From Deltaproteobacteria bacterium (GTDB lineage: Bacteria; Desulfobacterota; Syntrophia; Syntrophales; UBA2192), in NCBI GenBank assembly GCA_012728915.1, contig JAAYEC010000073.1:1-51920 (forward strand): a DNA stretch of 51,920 nucleotides, in the 5' to 3' direction. The position numbers were made by a program, and so were the translations under genes. Position 1 is the first letter of the stretch, and each line of letters opens with the position of its first letter. The notes beneath the pieces were generated by a model. It searched no databases. It worked only from the letters and a program-made list of their open reading frames with translations, and was not told the origin of the DNA. Below are positions 1 to 8,813 of the stretch, piece after piece.

Positions 1-113
1 ACAGCATCATCCAGGCCGCCAAGGCCAGGGCCCGAGGTTACCGAACCATTAAGAACTTCATCACGATGATCTATCTCATCAGCGGCAAACTGGACTTCAG
101 GCTACCCACTTGA
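1..113 (+). CDS. C-terminal end of an ISL3-type transposase (cut by window edge)
   Basis: The first 113 bases read as an open frame, in the phase starting at base 3, that ends at TGA 111-113. The 36 visible residues are basic and include ARARGYRTIKNF followed by MIYLISGKL. This matches the conserved tail of ISL3-family DDE transposases as I know it. The catalytic core would lie left of the window, so it cannot be judged whether the copy is intact. The call rests on a short segment only. No terminal inverted repeat could be identified between its stop and the next gene. Confidence 0.6.
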   Translation, partial: SIIQAAKARARGYRTIKNFITMIYLISGKLDFRLPT

Positions 114-227
114 AACAGCGAGGAACCGTAAAAGAATCCGACAGTCCGGCGATTCGGGACGGCACGTCGTCCGACGGCCTGTCAGAAATGATATAGGAAA
201 TATACCGGTTAAATATAGGGGATATCC

Positions 228-1610
228 TTATATTTTCATGGACAGCGAGAGGAGGTGACTTCGGAGACTGGTTTTGCGGCGGTTGAGGCCAAGCTTGCGG
301 CGGATGTTGTTGCGGTGGAAGTCGATGGTTCCCTTCGAGAGCCGCAGCAGGGAGGCGATCTCCTTGGAACGCATGCCCTTGCAGATGCAGTTGGCGATCT
401 GGATTTCCGTCGGGGTGAGCCTGAATGAATGGTCCGTCAGCTGCTGGGAAAAAGGGGAGACAACCTCATCGAGACTCGACTCGATGATCTCCAGGCACGA
501 CTGCCGCTGTGTGCCGGTCCGGCACTGCGCGAGCTTTTCCAGGAGCGGCTTGAGAAGCTCGTTGATGTTTGCGGAGACTCTCTGCTCGAGAATTTTCCGG
601 TCCCGGTCCCGTTGCTCGAGGATGGTGTTCAGCGTGACGTTCATTTCCTCGAGCTTGATGTTACGCTGTTTCAGCTCCAGTTCCCTCTGTCGGAGGGTTT
701 CCTCGATGCGCTGGCGCTCTTCGATGTCCTTGAGCAGCTTCTCGTTGAGGCTGGCCAGCTCCTCCGTGCGTTCGCGTACCCTTGCCTCGAGCTCCTCCCT
801 CGCCCTGCGCAGGGCCTCCGCCGCCTCCCTTCGCGCGGTGACGTCGCGGGTGATCGACCGGTACCCCTCCAGCCGTCCTGCCCCGTCGAAGTATGGGGTC
901 GCGGAGGTTTCCAGGAAGACGAGCCTGCCCGATTTGTGCAGCATGGCATACTCGAACGAATGCAGGGGCTCTCCAAGGCCCGAGGCCCGACGGAATATCT
1001 CTCTGAGGCGATTCGCCTCGTCGTTCGGCATGAGGTCAAAGGGCGTCCTGCCGACGACTTCATGGGGTTGATAGCCGAGCAGGTCGAAGACGCGCGGGCT
1101 GGCGTACCGGCATATCCCGTTGGTATCATTGTCGGCGAGGAATTCATCGATGGACTCGACGAGATTCCGGAAACGCTTCCCGCTGTCCAGAAGCGCCGAC
1201 TCCGCGCGCTTCCTCTCCGTGAGATCCGTGAAATAGGCCATCGACAGGGGGCAGCCGCCCGAGTCGATGAGGTTAACCTCGACGCAGAGGGGGAAGGTCG
1301 TCCCGTCCTTGCGCAGCCCCACGATCTCGTAGCCCAGGGGCGCCGGCTCGCCTCTCCTGCGGCGCTCGATGCAGTCCGTCACCTGACGGCGGCTTTCGGG
1401 GGCCACGCGGCCGAGCTGTGACGTGCCGACGAGCTCTCCGGGGTGGTCGTAACCGAAAAGGCGTGCGCAGGAAGGGTTTGCATAGAGGGTGATTCCGTCG
1501 CGGGCAACCGAGATGCCCATGGGGGACCGCTCGACAAGCGTCCTGAACCAGCCCTTTTCAGCGGGCTGGCCACGGCCGGGGGGGCTTTTGTGATTCGATT
1601 CGTCCCTCAC
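228..1610 (-). CDS. PAS-PAS-LuxR transcriptional regulator
   Basis: This is a cytoplasmic sensor-regulator with two PAS domains. The first covers roughly residues 20-135 and the second 145-265; both end in PAC-type motifs (TDLTERKRAE and RDVTARREA). They are followed by a glutamate/arginine-rich coiled coil of about 80 residues and a C-terminal LuxR-type helix-turn-helix. The helix-turn-helix is visible as LTPTEIQIANCICKGMRSKE followed by a recognition helix with TIDFHRNNIRRKLG. No receiver domain or membrane segment is seen, so PAS ligand binding probably controls DNA binding directly. A GTG start at 1610 is preferred because AGGA lies six bases upstream; a TTG at 1628 is also open. The stop is followed by AT-rich DNA. 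Target genes are unknown. Confidence 0.8.
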   Translation of the reverse strand: MRDESNHKSPPGRGQPAEKGWFRTLVERSPMGISVARDGITLYANPSCARLFGYDHPGELVGTSQLGRVAPESRRQVTDCIERRRRGEPAPLGYEIVGLRKDGTTFPLCVEVNLIDSGGCPLSMAYFTDLTERKRAESALLDSGKRFRNLVESIDEFLADNDTNGICRYASPRVFDLLGYQPHEVVGRTPFDLMPNDEANRLREIFRRASGLGEPLHSFEYAMLHKSGRLVFLETSATPYFDGAGRLEGYRSITRDVTARREAAEALRRAREELEARVRERTEELASLNEKLLKDIEERQRIEETLRQRELELKQRNIKLEEMNVTLNTILEQRDRDRKILEQRVSANINELLKPLLEKLAQCRTGTQRQSCLEIIESSLDEVVSPFSQQLTDHSFRLTPTEIQIANCICKGMRSKEIASLLRLSKGTIDFHRNNIRRKLGLNRRKTSLRSHLLSLSMKI

Positions 1611-1806
1611 GTGTGGTCCTGGCCTCAAGCGGATGACGCGGGCGCGCTGACAGTCCCGCGCGGCCTACTGGCTTACTGCCGGTCCGCCGCTCGATGGGTC
1701 AACGCCGCTCCGGGAAGGAGGAGTTCAGGTCGATGAGCGACAACTTCATCTGGACGTGTTTGTCGCACGAGTATCACGGGCTCGGCAGCCATGTCAAGGC
1801 ACAAAC

Positions 1807-2819
1807 GGGGTCAGACTTGCATATTGACATTTGCGCTGCTTTCCGCTATTTCCCGGTCATGGCAAGAAAACCAAGAATCGAGATTGAAGGGGCGCTCTAC
1901 CACGTCATGACCCGGGGAAATCAGCGGCAGAGGATCTTTCGATCGAGGAAAGACTATGCCCGGTATCTCGAGTTTCTCTGCCGGTACAAGGAGCGTTACG
2001 GCTTCCTGCTTTTCGCCTATGTACTGATGCCCAACCACGTCCATCTTCTCGTTGAAATGTCCCACGTCCCCCTCTCGAAGGTCCTCCAGGGGATTAACCA
2101 GAGCTACACGATGTATTTCAACCGCAGGTATGAAACGGTCGGACACTTGTTCCAGGGTCGCTACAAGGCGATTCTCTGCGACAGGGATGAATACCTCCTG
2201 GCGCTGGTGAAATACATCCATCTCAATCCGGTCAGGGCCGGTGCGGCGCGAACCGCCGACGATTACCCCTGGAGCAGCCATCCCGCATATGCGAAAAAGG
2301 CGACAGACAGCCGTCTCGTTGACGCGGACTTCGTTCTCCGGTTGTTTTCGGAGAATAGAGCCGCCGCGAGCAGGCGTTATCAGGAGTTCATCGACGGGGG
2401 GCCGGCCGTTGAAAAGGCGGAAATATACCGTACGGCGGATCAGCGTGTGCTCGGGGACGAGGAGTTTGTGGCGGATGTGAAAAGCAGGGTTCCTTTTGAG
2501 ATGAACGGGCGTGGAAGGCAGCGCGCGTATTCCCTGGAGGACATTGCCGCGGCGATCGAGCGCGTTACAGCGGTCTCGATTGACCGGATGCGCACTCAGA
2601 CGAAATCAAGAACGGTCGCTGACGGCCGGAGGCTGTTCTGTCGGGCCGCGAAAGAATTTTCCTGCCGGAACCATGAAATCGCCGCTTTTCTGAGGAAGGA
2701 TCCCGCTGCGGTGACCCGGTATCTGAAAGAGTACACGGGGATCGAGGCCGACGTGAAGAAAGTCCTCGCTTCGCTGGAAGGATGAATGGCTTAAATATCA
2801 AATATGCAAGTCTGACCCC
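1807..2819 (+). mobile_element. RAYT unit: transposase gene bounded by perfect 19-bp inverted repeats
   Basis: The left repeat GGGGTCAGACTTGCATATT (1807-1825) lies 33 bases before the transposase start. Its exact reverse complement lies at 2801-2819, 15 bases after the stop. REP-associated tyrosine transposases are typically flanked by inverted REP-like sequences, so the whole unit is best read as one element. No target duplication is expected for this enzyme class. Confidence 0.75.
1859..2785 (+). CDS. REP-associated tyrosine transposase (RAYT, Y1/HUH family)
   Basis: This 308-residue protein has the Y1_Tnp (IS200-like) nuclease fold. It starts MARKPRIEIEGALYHVMTRG, has the HUH metal motif in MPNHVHLLVE near residue 60, and has a tyrosine-containing helix around DEYLLALVKYIHLNP near 125. 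The C-terminal part (about 230-300) looks like the DnaA-type helix-turn-helix found in a subgroup of RAYTs. The ATG at 1859 is chosen because the conserved fold begins there; the open frame runs further upstream, through the left inverted repeat, to 1694. These enzymes cut single-stranded DNA at REP hairpins. The gene looks intact and may act on the related palindromic elements at 5.0, 9.6 and 11.2 kb. Confidence 0.85.
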   Translation: MARKPRIEIEGALYHVMTRGNQRQRIFRSRKDYARYLEFLCRYKERYGFLLFAYVLMPNHVHLLVEMSHVPLSKVLQGINQSYTMYFNRRYETVGHLFQGRYKAILCDRDEYLLALVKYIHLNPVRAGAARTADDYPWSSHPAYAKKATDSRLVDADFVLRLFSENRAAASRRYQEFIDGGPAVEKAEIYRTADQRVLGDEEFVADVKSRVPFEMNGRGRQRAYSLEDIAAAIERVTAVSIDRMRTQTKSRTVADGRRLFCRAAKEFSCRNHEIAAFLRKDPAAVTRYLKEYTGIEADVKKVLASLEG

Positions 2820-2839
2820 TCCCCTTTGATTTGGTGAGG

Positions 2840-4276
2840 CTACGGGCAGGTGTTCTTGCCGTAGTTCTGGGCGAACGTCGAGATGTCCATCAGGGAGGGG
2901 TTGCCGATCAGCACCGCAAGGTCGCTTCCGTCCACGTCGCAGTCTGGCGGTGGGAAATCGCCGGCGAGGGTGCCCTGCACGTTCACCCGGACCGTGTCCG
3001 TCCGCACGCCCGATGCCGTGGTTGCACGGACTTCAACGGTGTGCTCACCCGGGGCAAGGCCGGAGGCATTCCACACGGCCTCCCAGAGATGCGGGTAGGC
3101 GGGATTGCCTGCGGCGGTCCTCTGCATGGCACGCCACGACCCCGACAGGTCGATGCGGTACTGCACCTCGTTCACGGCGGCGGTGTCGAAGACGAGGGCG
3201 CGGATCGGGTTGGCTGGGGAATTCGGAATGGAATACGTGTAGGGATTGACATTCCCGCCCAGATAGCGGTCCATGGGGGCGGTGACGAGAACGACGGGCC
3301 ATGTGTTGACGTTCTGTGTGACGCTGGCGATGCCGTTGCAGTCGATGGCGGTCACCGTGTATTGGTTCGGGCTGTCCTTCCCCAGCGCCGAAACGTTGAA
3401 ATAGAACACCCCCTCCGACATCCCCGCCGTGTAAAAGCTCTCGCTGGAGTCGTGCGTGTGGCCATATCCGTAGAGGGACGCCCCGTTGCTGTTCATCAGA
3501 CCGACGAACTCGTCCCTGCCGTAGTAGATGTACGTATCCTTGGGGTCGCCGGTGGCGGCCAGGGGGTGGTGGCCGAAGACCAGGGTCAGCGCGGCGTTCG
3601 GGTGTGCCTGCAACTCCGACGAGATGAAGGCAAGTTCCGTGGAGTCGAGTCCGGCATGATCTCCATAATAGGGCGGCAGGAAACTGAACGCGGCCCCCGT
3701 GTTGTCCGCCGTGTTGACCCCCAGAAAATGGTACTCCCCGAACCAGAAATTTCGGGTCCAGGAGTGCTGCGTCCCCCCTGTTGCCCGGCCCTGGACCGAA
3801 TTGGCCAGGTAATAGGCGAAGTACTGATCGCTGTACGCGTCGTGGTTGCCTGGAATGTCGTAATAGGTGTCCGCGGTGACGTTGGGGTCCACGATGCTCT
3901 TGTATTCGTTCCATTCTTCCTGGTGCGGACCGTTGGGATACCCCAGGATGTTCCCGTTTGTCGAATCGGTCAGATCCCCGGAGACGACGATGAAACTCGG
4001 ACAGATCGTGTTCTGCGCCGTCGTGACGAGCCACTGGAGGTTTTCGCTGTCCTTGCTGCCCCGGGCGCCGAGATGGATGTCCGACGCATGGATGAACCAG
4101 AAGACCCTGTCGTTCGCTGGGCTGTAGAAGGCGGAGTGGGGGTTGCCCGCAGCGGTCGGGGAAGCGGCCGCCGACAGCAGGAGGACGGCCAGGGCGGCCA
4201 TGGGTAAAGCGCGCCTGAAGGCCTGCATCAGGCAGGCCGAGCCCTGCGTCGCGTCGCGGTGTCGCGTCCCCGTCAT
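2840..4276 (-). CDS. Secreted calcineurin-like metallophosphoesterase with dockerin-like tail
   Basis: The protein has a cleavable N-terminal signal (LPMAALAVLLLSAAAS), so it is exported. A metallophosphoesterase domain follows with all expected motifs: DIHLG, VSGDLTD, IPGNHDAY, FGHHP and GYGHTHD. The region around residues 330-430 is beta-rich and Ig-like (GLAPGEHTVEVRA). The last 40 residues contain DCDVDGSDLAVL and a partner segment ending FAQNYGKN, resembling a dockerin or thrombospondin-type calcium-binding repeat often used for extracellular attachment. The ATG at 4276 overlaps the stop of the upstream TPR gene by four bases (ATGA), implying translational coupling. A second start at 4228 would give a tidier signal peptide. 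The substrate is unknown. Confidence 0.8.
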   Translation of the reverse strand: MTGTRHRDATQGSACLMQAFRRALPMAALAVLLLSAAASPTAAGNPHSAFYSPANDRVFWFIHASDIHLGARGSKDSENLQWLVTTAQNTICPSFIVVSGDLTDSTNGNILGYPNGPHQEEWNEYKSIVDPNVTADTYYDIPGNHDAYSDQYFAYYLANSVQGRATGGTQHSWTRNFWFGEYHFLGVNTADNTGAAFSFLPPYYGDHAGLDSTELAFISSELQAHPNAALTLVFGHHPLAATGDPKDTYIYYGRDEFVGLMNSNGASLYGYGHTHDSSESFYTAGMSEGVFYFNVSALGKDSPNQYTVTAIDCNGIASVTQNVNTWPVVLVTAPMDRYLGGNVNPYTYSIPNSPANPIRALVFDTAAVNEVQYRIDLSGSWRAMQRTAAGNPAYPHLWEAVWNASGLAPGEHTVEVRATTASGVRTDTVRVNVQGTLAGDFPPPDCDVDGSDLAVLIGNPSLMDISTFAQNYGKNTCP

Positions 4277-4767
4277 CGTGCCTGCTCCAGCTTCTCGATG
4301 TATCCGTTCAGCCTCTTGATCGCCCCGGGGTCGTCGGTCTTTGTCTTGGCCCGCTCGAGCTGCTCGATGGCCTCTTCGTACCGGTTCAGATGGGAATAGG
4401 CAACGGCAAGATTGACATAGGCGTCGATGTCCCCGGGTCTCAACTCGGTGACCCTCCTGTATTCCTTCGCGGAAAGCGCGTACTTCTTCTGGGCTTGATA
4501 GACTCGCGCGAGGTTCCGGTGCGCGGCCGCGTCGCCCTCGTTCTCCGCCAGGGCCTTCATGAATTCCTCGATGGCCATCTCGTAGTACTGGTTTGCCTCC
4601 AGGTGCTTGTTGTGGGGTGCGTACTCGTAGAAGCCCTTCTTGAAATAACCGAGGCCTTTTTCGTTGTGTGACGAGCCGCCCTCCTGGGCCCGGCACGGCG
4701 CAACGAAGCCCGTTGAAAGGACAAGAAGCAGGGCCAGGGTCACGTTGACGGCCGTTCTTCGGTTCAT
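4273..4767 (-). CDS. Exported tetratricopeptide-repeat protein
   Basis: The 164-residue protein starts with a signal peptide (VNVTLALLLVLSTGF, then APCRAQ). It then carries three to four TPR units, visible as repeated helices such as AIEEFMKALAENEGDAAAHR, LARVYQAQKKYALSAKEYRR and NLAVAYSHLNRYEEAIEQLE. TPRs mediate protein-protein contacts; here the contact would be outside the cytoplasmic membrane. It is the first gene of a two-gene unit with the metallophosphoesterase, overlapping it by four bases, so the two products may work together in the envelope or outside. No enzymatic motif is present. Confidence 0.75.
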   Translation of the reverse strand: MNRRTAVNVTLALLLVLSTGFVAPCRAQEGGSSHNEKGLGYFKKGFYEYAPHNKHLEANQYYEMAIEEFMKALAENEGDAAAHRNLARVYQAQKKYALSAKEYRRVTELRPGDIDAYVNLAVAYSHLNRYEEAIEQLERAKTKTDDPGAIKRLNGYIEKLEQAR

Positions 4768-5029
4768 GGCCTTATCCCTCGCGCGTTTCTCATACCGGAG
4801 ATGGGATCTGGAAGATCGGTTGTTGCAGGGGTGAACGGGTTGCCGCTCGGGAGCCGTGCGCTTCCCGAAACCCGGCCGGCTGCACGGCGCGATGCCATCT
4901 CATGAAGGGCTGAGCGTGCAGGCTCGAGCCGGGACCTCATGAGGCCTATCGGCCGGGCAGCGGGGATTCATCTGCATTCATCATAGCGGCCTGACGGCGA
5001 TCCGGCAAGGGCTGATTCGCAGAATAATC
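4768..5029. other. Non-coding leader region upstream of the TPR gene
   Basis: No convincing coding frame is seen in this stretch. It presumably holds the promoter of the minus-strand TPR/phosphoesterase pair, but no hexamer pair good enough to call was found. It ends at a palindromic element (5030-5122), which together with this stretch makes a gap of more than 300 bases. Confidence 0.4.
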
Positions 5030-5122
5030 GATCAGGGACGTTGTTTACTAATTAGAATAACTCGGCGCGATGCCGTCCGGGTCTCTAAAAGTTATTCTAA
5101 TTAGTAAACAACGTCCCTGATC
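5030..5122. repeat. Long palindromic intergenic element, copy 1
   Basis: Two 33-base arms (5030-5062 and 5090-5122) are perfect reverse complements around a 27-base loop. The arm core reads GGGACGTTGTTTACTAATTA and ends in GAATAACT. The element lies one base after the stop codon of the minus-strand lipocalin gene. The same arms recur at 9611-9700 and, degenerated, at 11146-11237. It could be a REP/MITE-type element, a terminator for the lipocalin gene, or both. Confidence 0.85.
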
Positions 5123-5123
5123 T

Positions 5124-6233
5124 TCAGAACTGGCCGCCGAGGCTGCCCGCGTAGCCCGTCATCTCCACGTAGCCCTCGCAGGTGACGGGGCTGCCGGCCG
5201 AGGCGCCCCTGCCGTCCACGGCGCCTTCCCAGTAGGTCACGCCCGTCGAGCCCTCCGTGATCAGCTCTTGCTCCGCGACAAGCGGGGCAATCGTCAGGTC
5301 AATGCCGGCGGCGGGGACACGGATGCGCCAGCGGCCCGGGTATCTTCCCCCGCTTCGCTGGCTTGTCCAGGTCGCGAGGACCTCGACGCCGATCTCGCCC
5401 GTCTTCAGCCCGAGGGAGCGGCCGTCGGCCTCCACGAGCGTCCCCGACGATTCCTGCTCGACCGTTCCGTCCTTCTTCCGGAGAAAATAGAGCATCAGCT
5501 CGCGGCCGTCGGAGAGGCGGATCGAGAACCAGTCCCAGCCCTCCTGGTCCTTCGTGAGGGCGTTGGAGCTGAACTCGCGGTCGAGCCAGCTTGCCCCCTC
5601 CACGGACACGGGCGCCCCGCCGCCCGGCGTCCGGATCGTCCCCTTCGTCGCCAGGTCTGTTAAGGAGTAGTAGTAAGATGCCTGGCCCCTGCCGGGTCCC
5701 TTGCGGCTGAGGCCCCTGTCGCCATGGAGGACGAGGGGTTTTCGCGGCACGAGTTCGAGCTCAAGCCCCATCCCCCCGTGCTGCGCGCGGATCCGGATGA
5801 GGGAGCCCTCCATCTTTGCCGACCAGCCGAGGTTCCAGACGTTCAGGCCGCCCTTTGCCGCGCCGGCAAGCCCCGGGCCCGCGCGGCTGATCTGCTCGGC
5901 GTAGCGGAATGCGCCGGTTCGGGCGTCGGTGATGGCGAAGTGCGCGGGGTAGAGATCGCGAAGCGACCAGGGGTTGCGGGGGTCGGAGGCCCTGAGTCGC
6001 ACGCCCTGCCGGAAAAAGGTCAGCTGGTAGCCGTAGCGGTTCCCCGCGGCGTCGCGCAGGTTGCCCGTGAAGTACCACCACTCGGTGCGGAACTCCGGGT
6101 GCGCCCCGTGGTCCCGCGGGAAGCTCCAGCTCCACGGCCCGACGGCCTGCTTCCACGTTTCCTGCGCCGGCGCTTCCGGGCAGGGAAACGACGAAAGCAG
6201 GGTGACCAACAGTGCAGCGATCCATGGGCGCAT
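5124..6233 (-). CDS. AttH/CrtC-like lipocalin-fold secreted protein of an ABC export operon
   Basis: After a signal peptide (WIAALLVTLLSSFPC) the protein carries the hydroxyneurosporene-synthase/AttH family fold. The hallmark segment is FRTEWWYFTGNLRD near residue 60, with LTFFRQGVRL and the later SWLDREFSSN block. Family members are two-domain lipocalin-like proteins that commonly sit beside LolCDE/MacB-type ABC transporters and are thought to handle a hydrophobic cargo. The carotenoid hydratase activity of true CrtC is not implied here. ATG 6233 is chosen because it begins the signal peptide directly; the open frame extends to 6296. It is the last gene of a minus-strand operon after an ATPase and an FtsX-type permease. 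Confidence 0.78.
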   Translation of the reverse strand: MRPWIAALLVTLLSSFPCPEAPAQETWKQAVGPWSWSFPRDHGAHPEFRTEWWYFTGNLRDAAGNRYGYQLTFFRQGVRLRASDPRNPWSLRDLYPAHFAITDARTGAFRYAEQISRAGPGLAGAAKGGLNVWNLGWSAKMEGSLIRIRAQHGGMGLELELVPRKPLVLHGDRGLSRKGPGRGQASYYYSLTDLATKGTIRTPGGGAPVSVEGASWLDREFSSNALTKDQEGWDWFSIRLSDGRELMLYFLRKKDGTVEQESSGTLVEADGRSLGLKTGEIGVEVLATWTSQRSGGRYPGRWRIRVPAAGIDLTIAPLVAEQELITEGSTGVTYWEGAVDGRGASAGSPVTCEGYVEMTGYAGSLGGQF

Positions 6234-6246
6234 AAAGGTTTCAGGT

Positions 6247-6275
6247 TTTGCCCCCTTTAACAAAGGGGGATGCAA
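6247..6275. repeat. Short palindrome (CCCCCTTT...AAAGGGGG)
   Basis: The 82-base gap between the permease and lipocalin genes holds the palindrome CCCCCTTTAACAAAGGGGG followed by ATGCAAGGG. It could form a stable hairpin in the operon transcript. Similar C5T3/A3G5 hairpins are, as I recall, scattered in deltaproteobacterial intergenic DNA. Confidence 0.55.
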
Positions 6276-6314
6276 GGGTGATTTTCTTGGAACCAACGAA
6301 CCAACGAACTGCTT

Positions 6315-8804
6315 TCACTCTTCCCTGATCTGCATCTGCGGGTAGGTGCGATGGACCTTCCAGATCGGGTAGAGCGCCGCGCCGAGGCTGGCCGCCAGGG
6401 CCGTGGCCGCCGTGACGGCGTAGGGCTGCCAGTCGGGGAAGTAGAAGACCGTCCAGTTGAAGCTCCGCAGGTTGATGACACGGATCAGGAGAACCGCCAG
6501 GACCGTGCCGACTCCCGAACTCAGCGCGAAGCTCACGATCCCCATCCCGAGGGCCTCGAGCAGGGTCATGCGGGCCACCTGCCCCGTGGAGAAGCCCAGG
6601 GCCCGCAGGATCCCGAAGTCGCGCCGCCGCTCGATGAACAGGGTCAGCAGGGCCCCCGTGATCCCGAAGAAGGCGATGACGATTGCCATGATCCGCATGG
6701 AGCGCGTCACGGCGAAGGTGCTGTCGAAGACCTCGAGGATGTTGCGGTGAAACTGCTCGCGCGTCGAGACGGGCAGGCCCCGCGCGGCGGCGCGGGCGCG
6801 GATGTCGTCGAGGATCCGCCTTTTCCGCGGCTCCGAGGGGTCGATGAAGACGGCGATGCTGTTGATCGTCCGGTCGCCGTAGAGGGCGATGTAGGTGGCG
6901 CGGTCCATCATGACGAGGCCGTGCTCCGTCGAGTAGTCGTAGAAGACGCCCTCGATGCGCAGGTCGACGGGCCCCTTCGCCCCCTCGAGGGTCACGACGC
7001 CGCCGGGGGAGGCGCCGAAGCTCCGGGCAAAGCTCTCCGAGACGATGACGTCGCCGCGCTTGACGGCCTCCCAGTGCCCGTCGCCGCCCTCGACCCAGCC
7101 GAACCGCGCGAAGCGCTGCAGCACGCCGGCCTGGATGGCGGCCACGTGGATCGCCCGTCCGCGGTAGGTCACCTGCGCCTTCCGGTAGGTGTCGACGCCG
7201 CCCACCCCGGGGATGCCCCGAATCTCCTCGTAGAACCCTTCGGGGACCTCCATGTCCGAGGCGTTCGAGACGTACAGGTCGCCGCGAAGCTGGGTGCCCA
7301 TCCACCAGATGAGGGACTGGCGGAAGCTGCCGATCATGGAGCCCAGGCCGATCGAGAGGGAGAGGGCCATCATGAAGGCGGCCACGGCGACGCCCGTCCG
7401 ACCGAGGTTGCGGATGATGTTGCCCGCCGCGATCCGGCCCGGGAGGCCGCCGAATGACGCCAGGACGCGGCCCAGGAGGGGCTCGGCGAGGACCATGATC
7501 ACGCCGGTCAGCAGGCTCAGCCCAAAGAGGAAGCCGAAGACGCCGATGAAGGCCGCGTAGACGCGCTTCGAGAAGAAGGCCAGGAGGAGGATGCTGGCGA
7601 TCAGGCACCCGGCCCCCGCGAGCGCCACGATCCAGGCCCTGCGCCGGTTCCCGCGGCTTCCCGATCGTCCCCGCAGGGTCACGGCGGGGTCCGTGCGGGT
7701 CAGTTCGACCAGGGGGTAGAGGCTGCCCAGCAGGCTGGCCCCGAGGCCGACGGCGACGCCCGCGGCGGGCACCCACCAGGACCAGGGCATGGGCGCGGTC
7801 CTCAGGAAGAAGTAGAGGCTGCTGATCGTGCCGCCGATCACCTCCGTCAGCGCCCGGCTCAGCAGGAATCCGAAGAGGCTGCCCGCGAGGCCGCCGAGGG
7901 TGCCGAACAGGGCGATCTCGGTGAGGAAGGCCCCCGCCACCTCGGCGCGGCTCGCGCCCAGGCTGCGCAGGATGCCCGCGTCCCGGCGCCGGCTGACGAC
8001 GGCGAACATGGCCGTGTTGTAGATCAGGAAGACGCTCACGAAGAGGGCCATGAGCGACAGGGCCTCCAGGTTGAGTCGGAAGGCGCCCACCATGGCCCCG
8101 AAGGTGTCCTGGCGCTGGCGCTTGGACTGGATCCGGTAGCCCTCCCGCCAGCGGGAGGCGAAGCCGCCCTCGTCGTCGAGGATGAGGTCGACGTGGTCGA
8201 TCCTGCCGCCGAGGCCGAGCAGCTTCTGGGTGTGGGCGATGTCCATCAGGATCAGGGGCTCGCCGGAGGGGTTGGCGAAGGATCCGACTACCCGCAGGGG
8301 CCCCTTCAGGGTGGGCACGGAGCCGCCGGTCGCAAGGCCGAGCGTGCGGGCCAGCCCGGCCTCGATCAGGACAGCCCGCTCGTCGGTGAGAAAGGCGATC
8401 GAGTCCTCGAAGGATCGCGACGTGCGCCGCTCGAAGGGGACCCGGGAGAGCTCGGGGCGGATGGCCCGATCGAGAAAGGGGTCGATGCCGAGAAGCCGGA
8501 CCAGGTCGCCGTTTCCCAGCTTCAGGCGCCGCTCCAGCACGGGGGCGAAGGAGACCACGGCGGGATCGGCGGCGAGTTGCCGCAGGATCGACTCGTCCAT
8601 CGGGCCGGCGAGGCGCTCGAGGGTGTGGGTGGATTTGCCGCGCAAAAACTCCACGGCCTGGGAGAAGCTGGAAAGGGCCGACCGGGCCGAGAGGGCCATG
8701 CCGACGACGGCGGCCACGCCGCAGGCGATGCCGAGGAGCTGCAGGAGGCTCAGGCTCCGGCGCCGGTAGAGGTGTCGAAGAAAGGATCGGGTGACGGTGC
8801 GCAA
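6315..8804 (-). CDS. FtsX/MacB-type ABC transporter permease (duplicated)
   Basis: This 829-residue inner-membrane protein begins with a cytoplasmic, basic N-terminus and a transmembrane helix (LLGIACGVAAVVGMALSA). It has a large extracytoplasmic domain, then FtsX-type membrane blocks around 250-370 (VFLIYNTAMFAVVSRRRDAG) and 390-480, a second periplasmic domain, and a final FtsX block at 700-825. The repeated RRRDAGILRSLGAS and RRRDFGILRALGFS segments show the internal duplication typical of AttF/AttG-like permeases. It pairs with the upstream ATPase at 8898-9596 and the downstream lipocalin protein. Together they probably form a mechanotransmission-type exporter moving a lipid or lipoprotein cargo. 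The cargo cannot be deduced. Confidence 0.88.
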   Translation of the reverse strand: MRTVTRSFLRHLYRRRSLSLLQLLGIACGVAAVVGMALSARSALSSFSQAVEFLRGKSTHTLERLAGPMDESILRQLAADPAVVSFAPVLERRLKLGNGDLVRLLGIDPFLDRAIRPELSRVPFERRTSRSFEDSIAFLTDERAVLIEAGLARTLGLATGGSVPTLKGPLRVVGSFANPSGEPLILMDIAHTQKLLGLGGRIDHVDLILDDEGGFASRWREGYRIQSKRQRQDTFGAMVGAFRLNLEALSLMALFVSVFLIYNTAMFAVVSRRRDAGILRSLGASRAEVAGAFLTEIALFGTLGGLAGSLFGFLLSRALTEVIGGTISSLYFFLRTAPMPWSWWVPAAGVAVGLGASLLGSLYPLVELTRTDPAVTLRGRSGSRGNRRRAWIVALAGAGCLIASILLLAFFSKRVYAAFIGVFGFLFGLSLLTGVIMVLAEPLLGRVLASFGGLPGRIAAGNIIRNLGRTGVAVAAFMMALSLSIGLGSMIGSFRQSLIWWMGTQLRGDLYVSNASDMEVPEGFYEEIRGIPGVGGVDTYRKAQVTYRGRAIHVAAIQAGVLQRFARFGWVEGGDGHWEAVKRGDVIVSESFARSFGASPGGVVTLEGAKGPVDLRIEGVFYDYSTEHGLVMMDRATYIALYGDRTINSIAVFIDPSEPRKRRILDDIRARAAARGLPVSTREQFHRNILEVFDSTFAVTRSMRIMAIVIAFFGITGALLTLFIERRRDFGILRALGFSTGQVARMTLLEALGMGIVSFALSSGVGTVLAVLLIRVINLRSFNWTVFYFPDWQPYAVTAATALAASLGAALYPIWKVHRTYPQMQIREE

Positions 8805-8813
8805 AGGAACCTC

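Noticed and set aside
1694-1858. Upstream extension of the RAYT open frame
   Set aside because: It runs through the left inverted repeat and adds 55 residues with no family similarity; the conserved fold starts at ATG 1859.
5030-5122. Palindromic elements as a CRISPR array or attachment site
   Set aside because: Each locus holds only one inverted pair with no regularly spaced direct repeats and no cas gene or integrase nearby.
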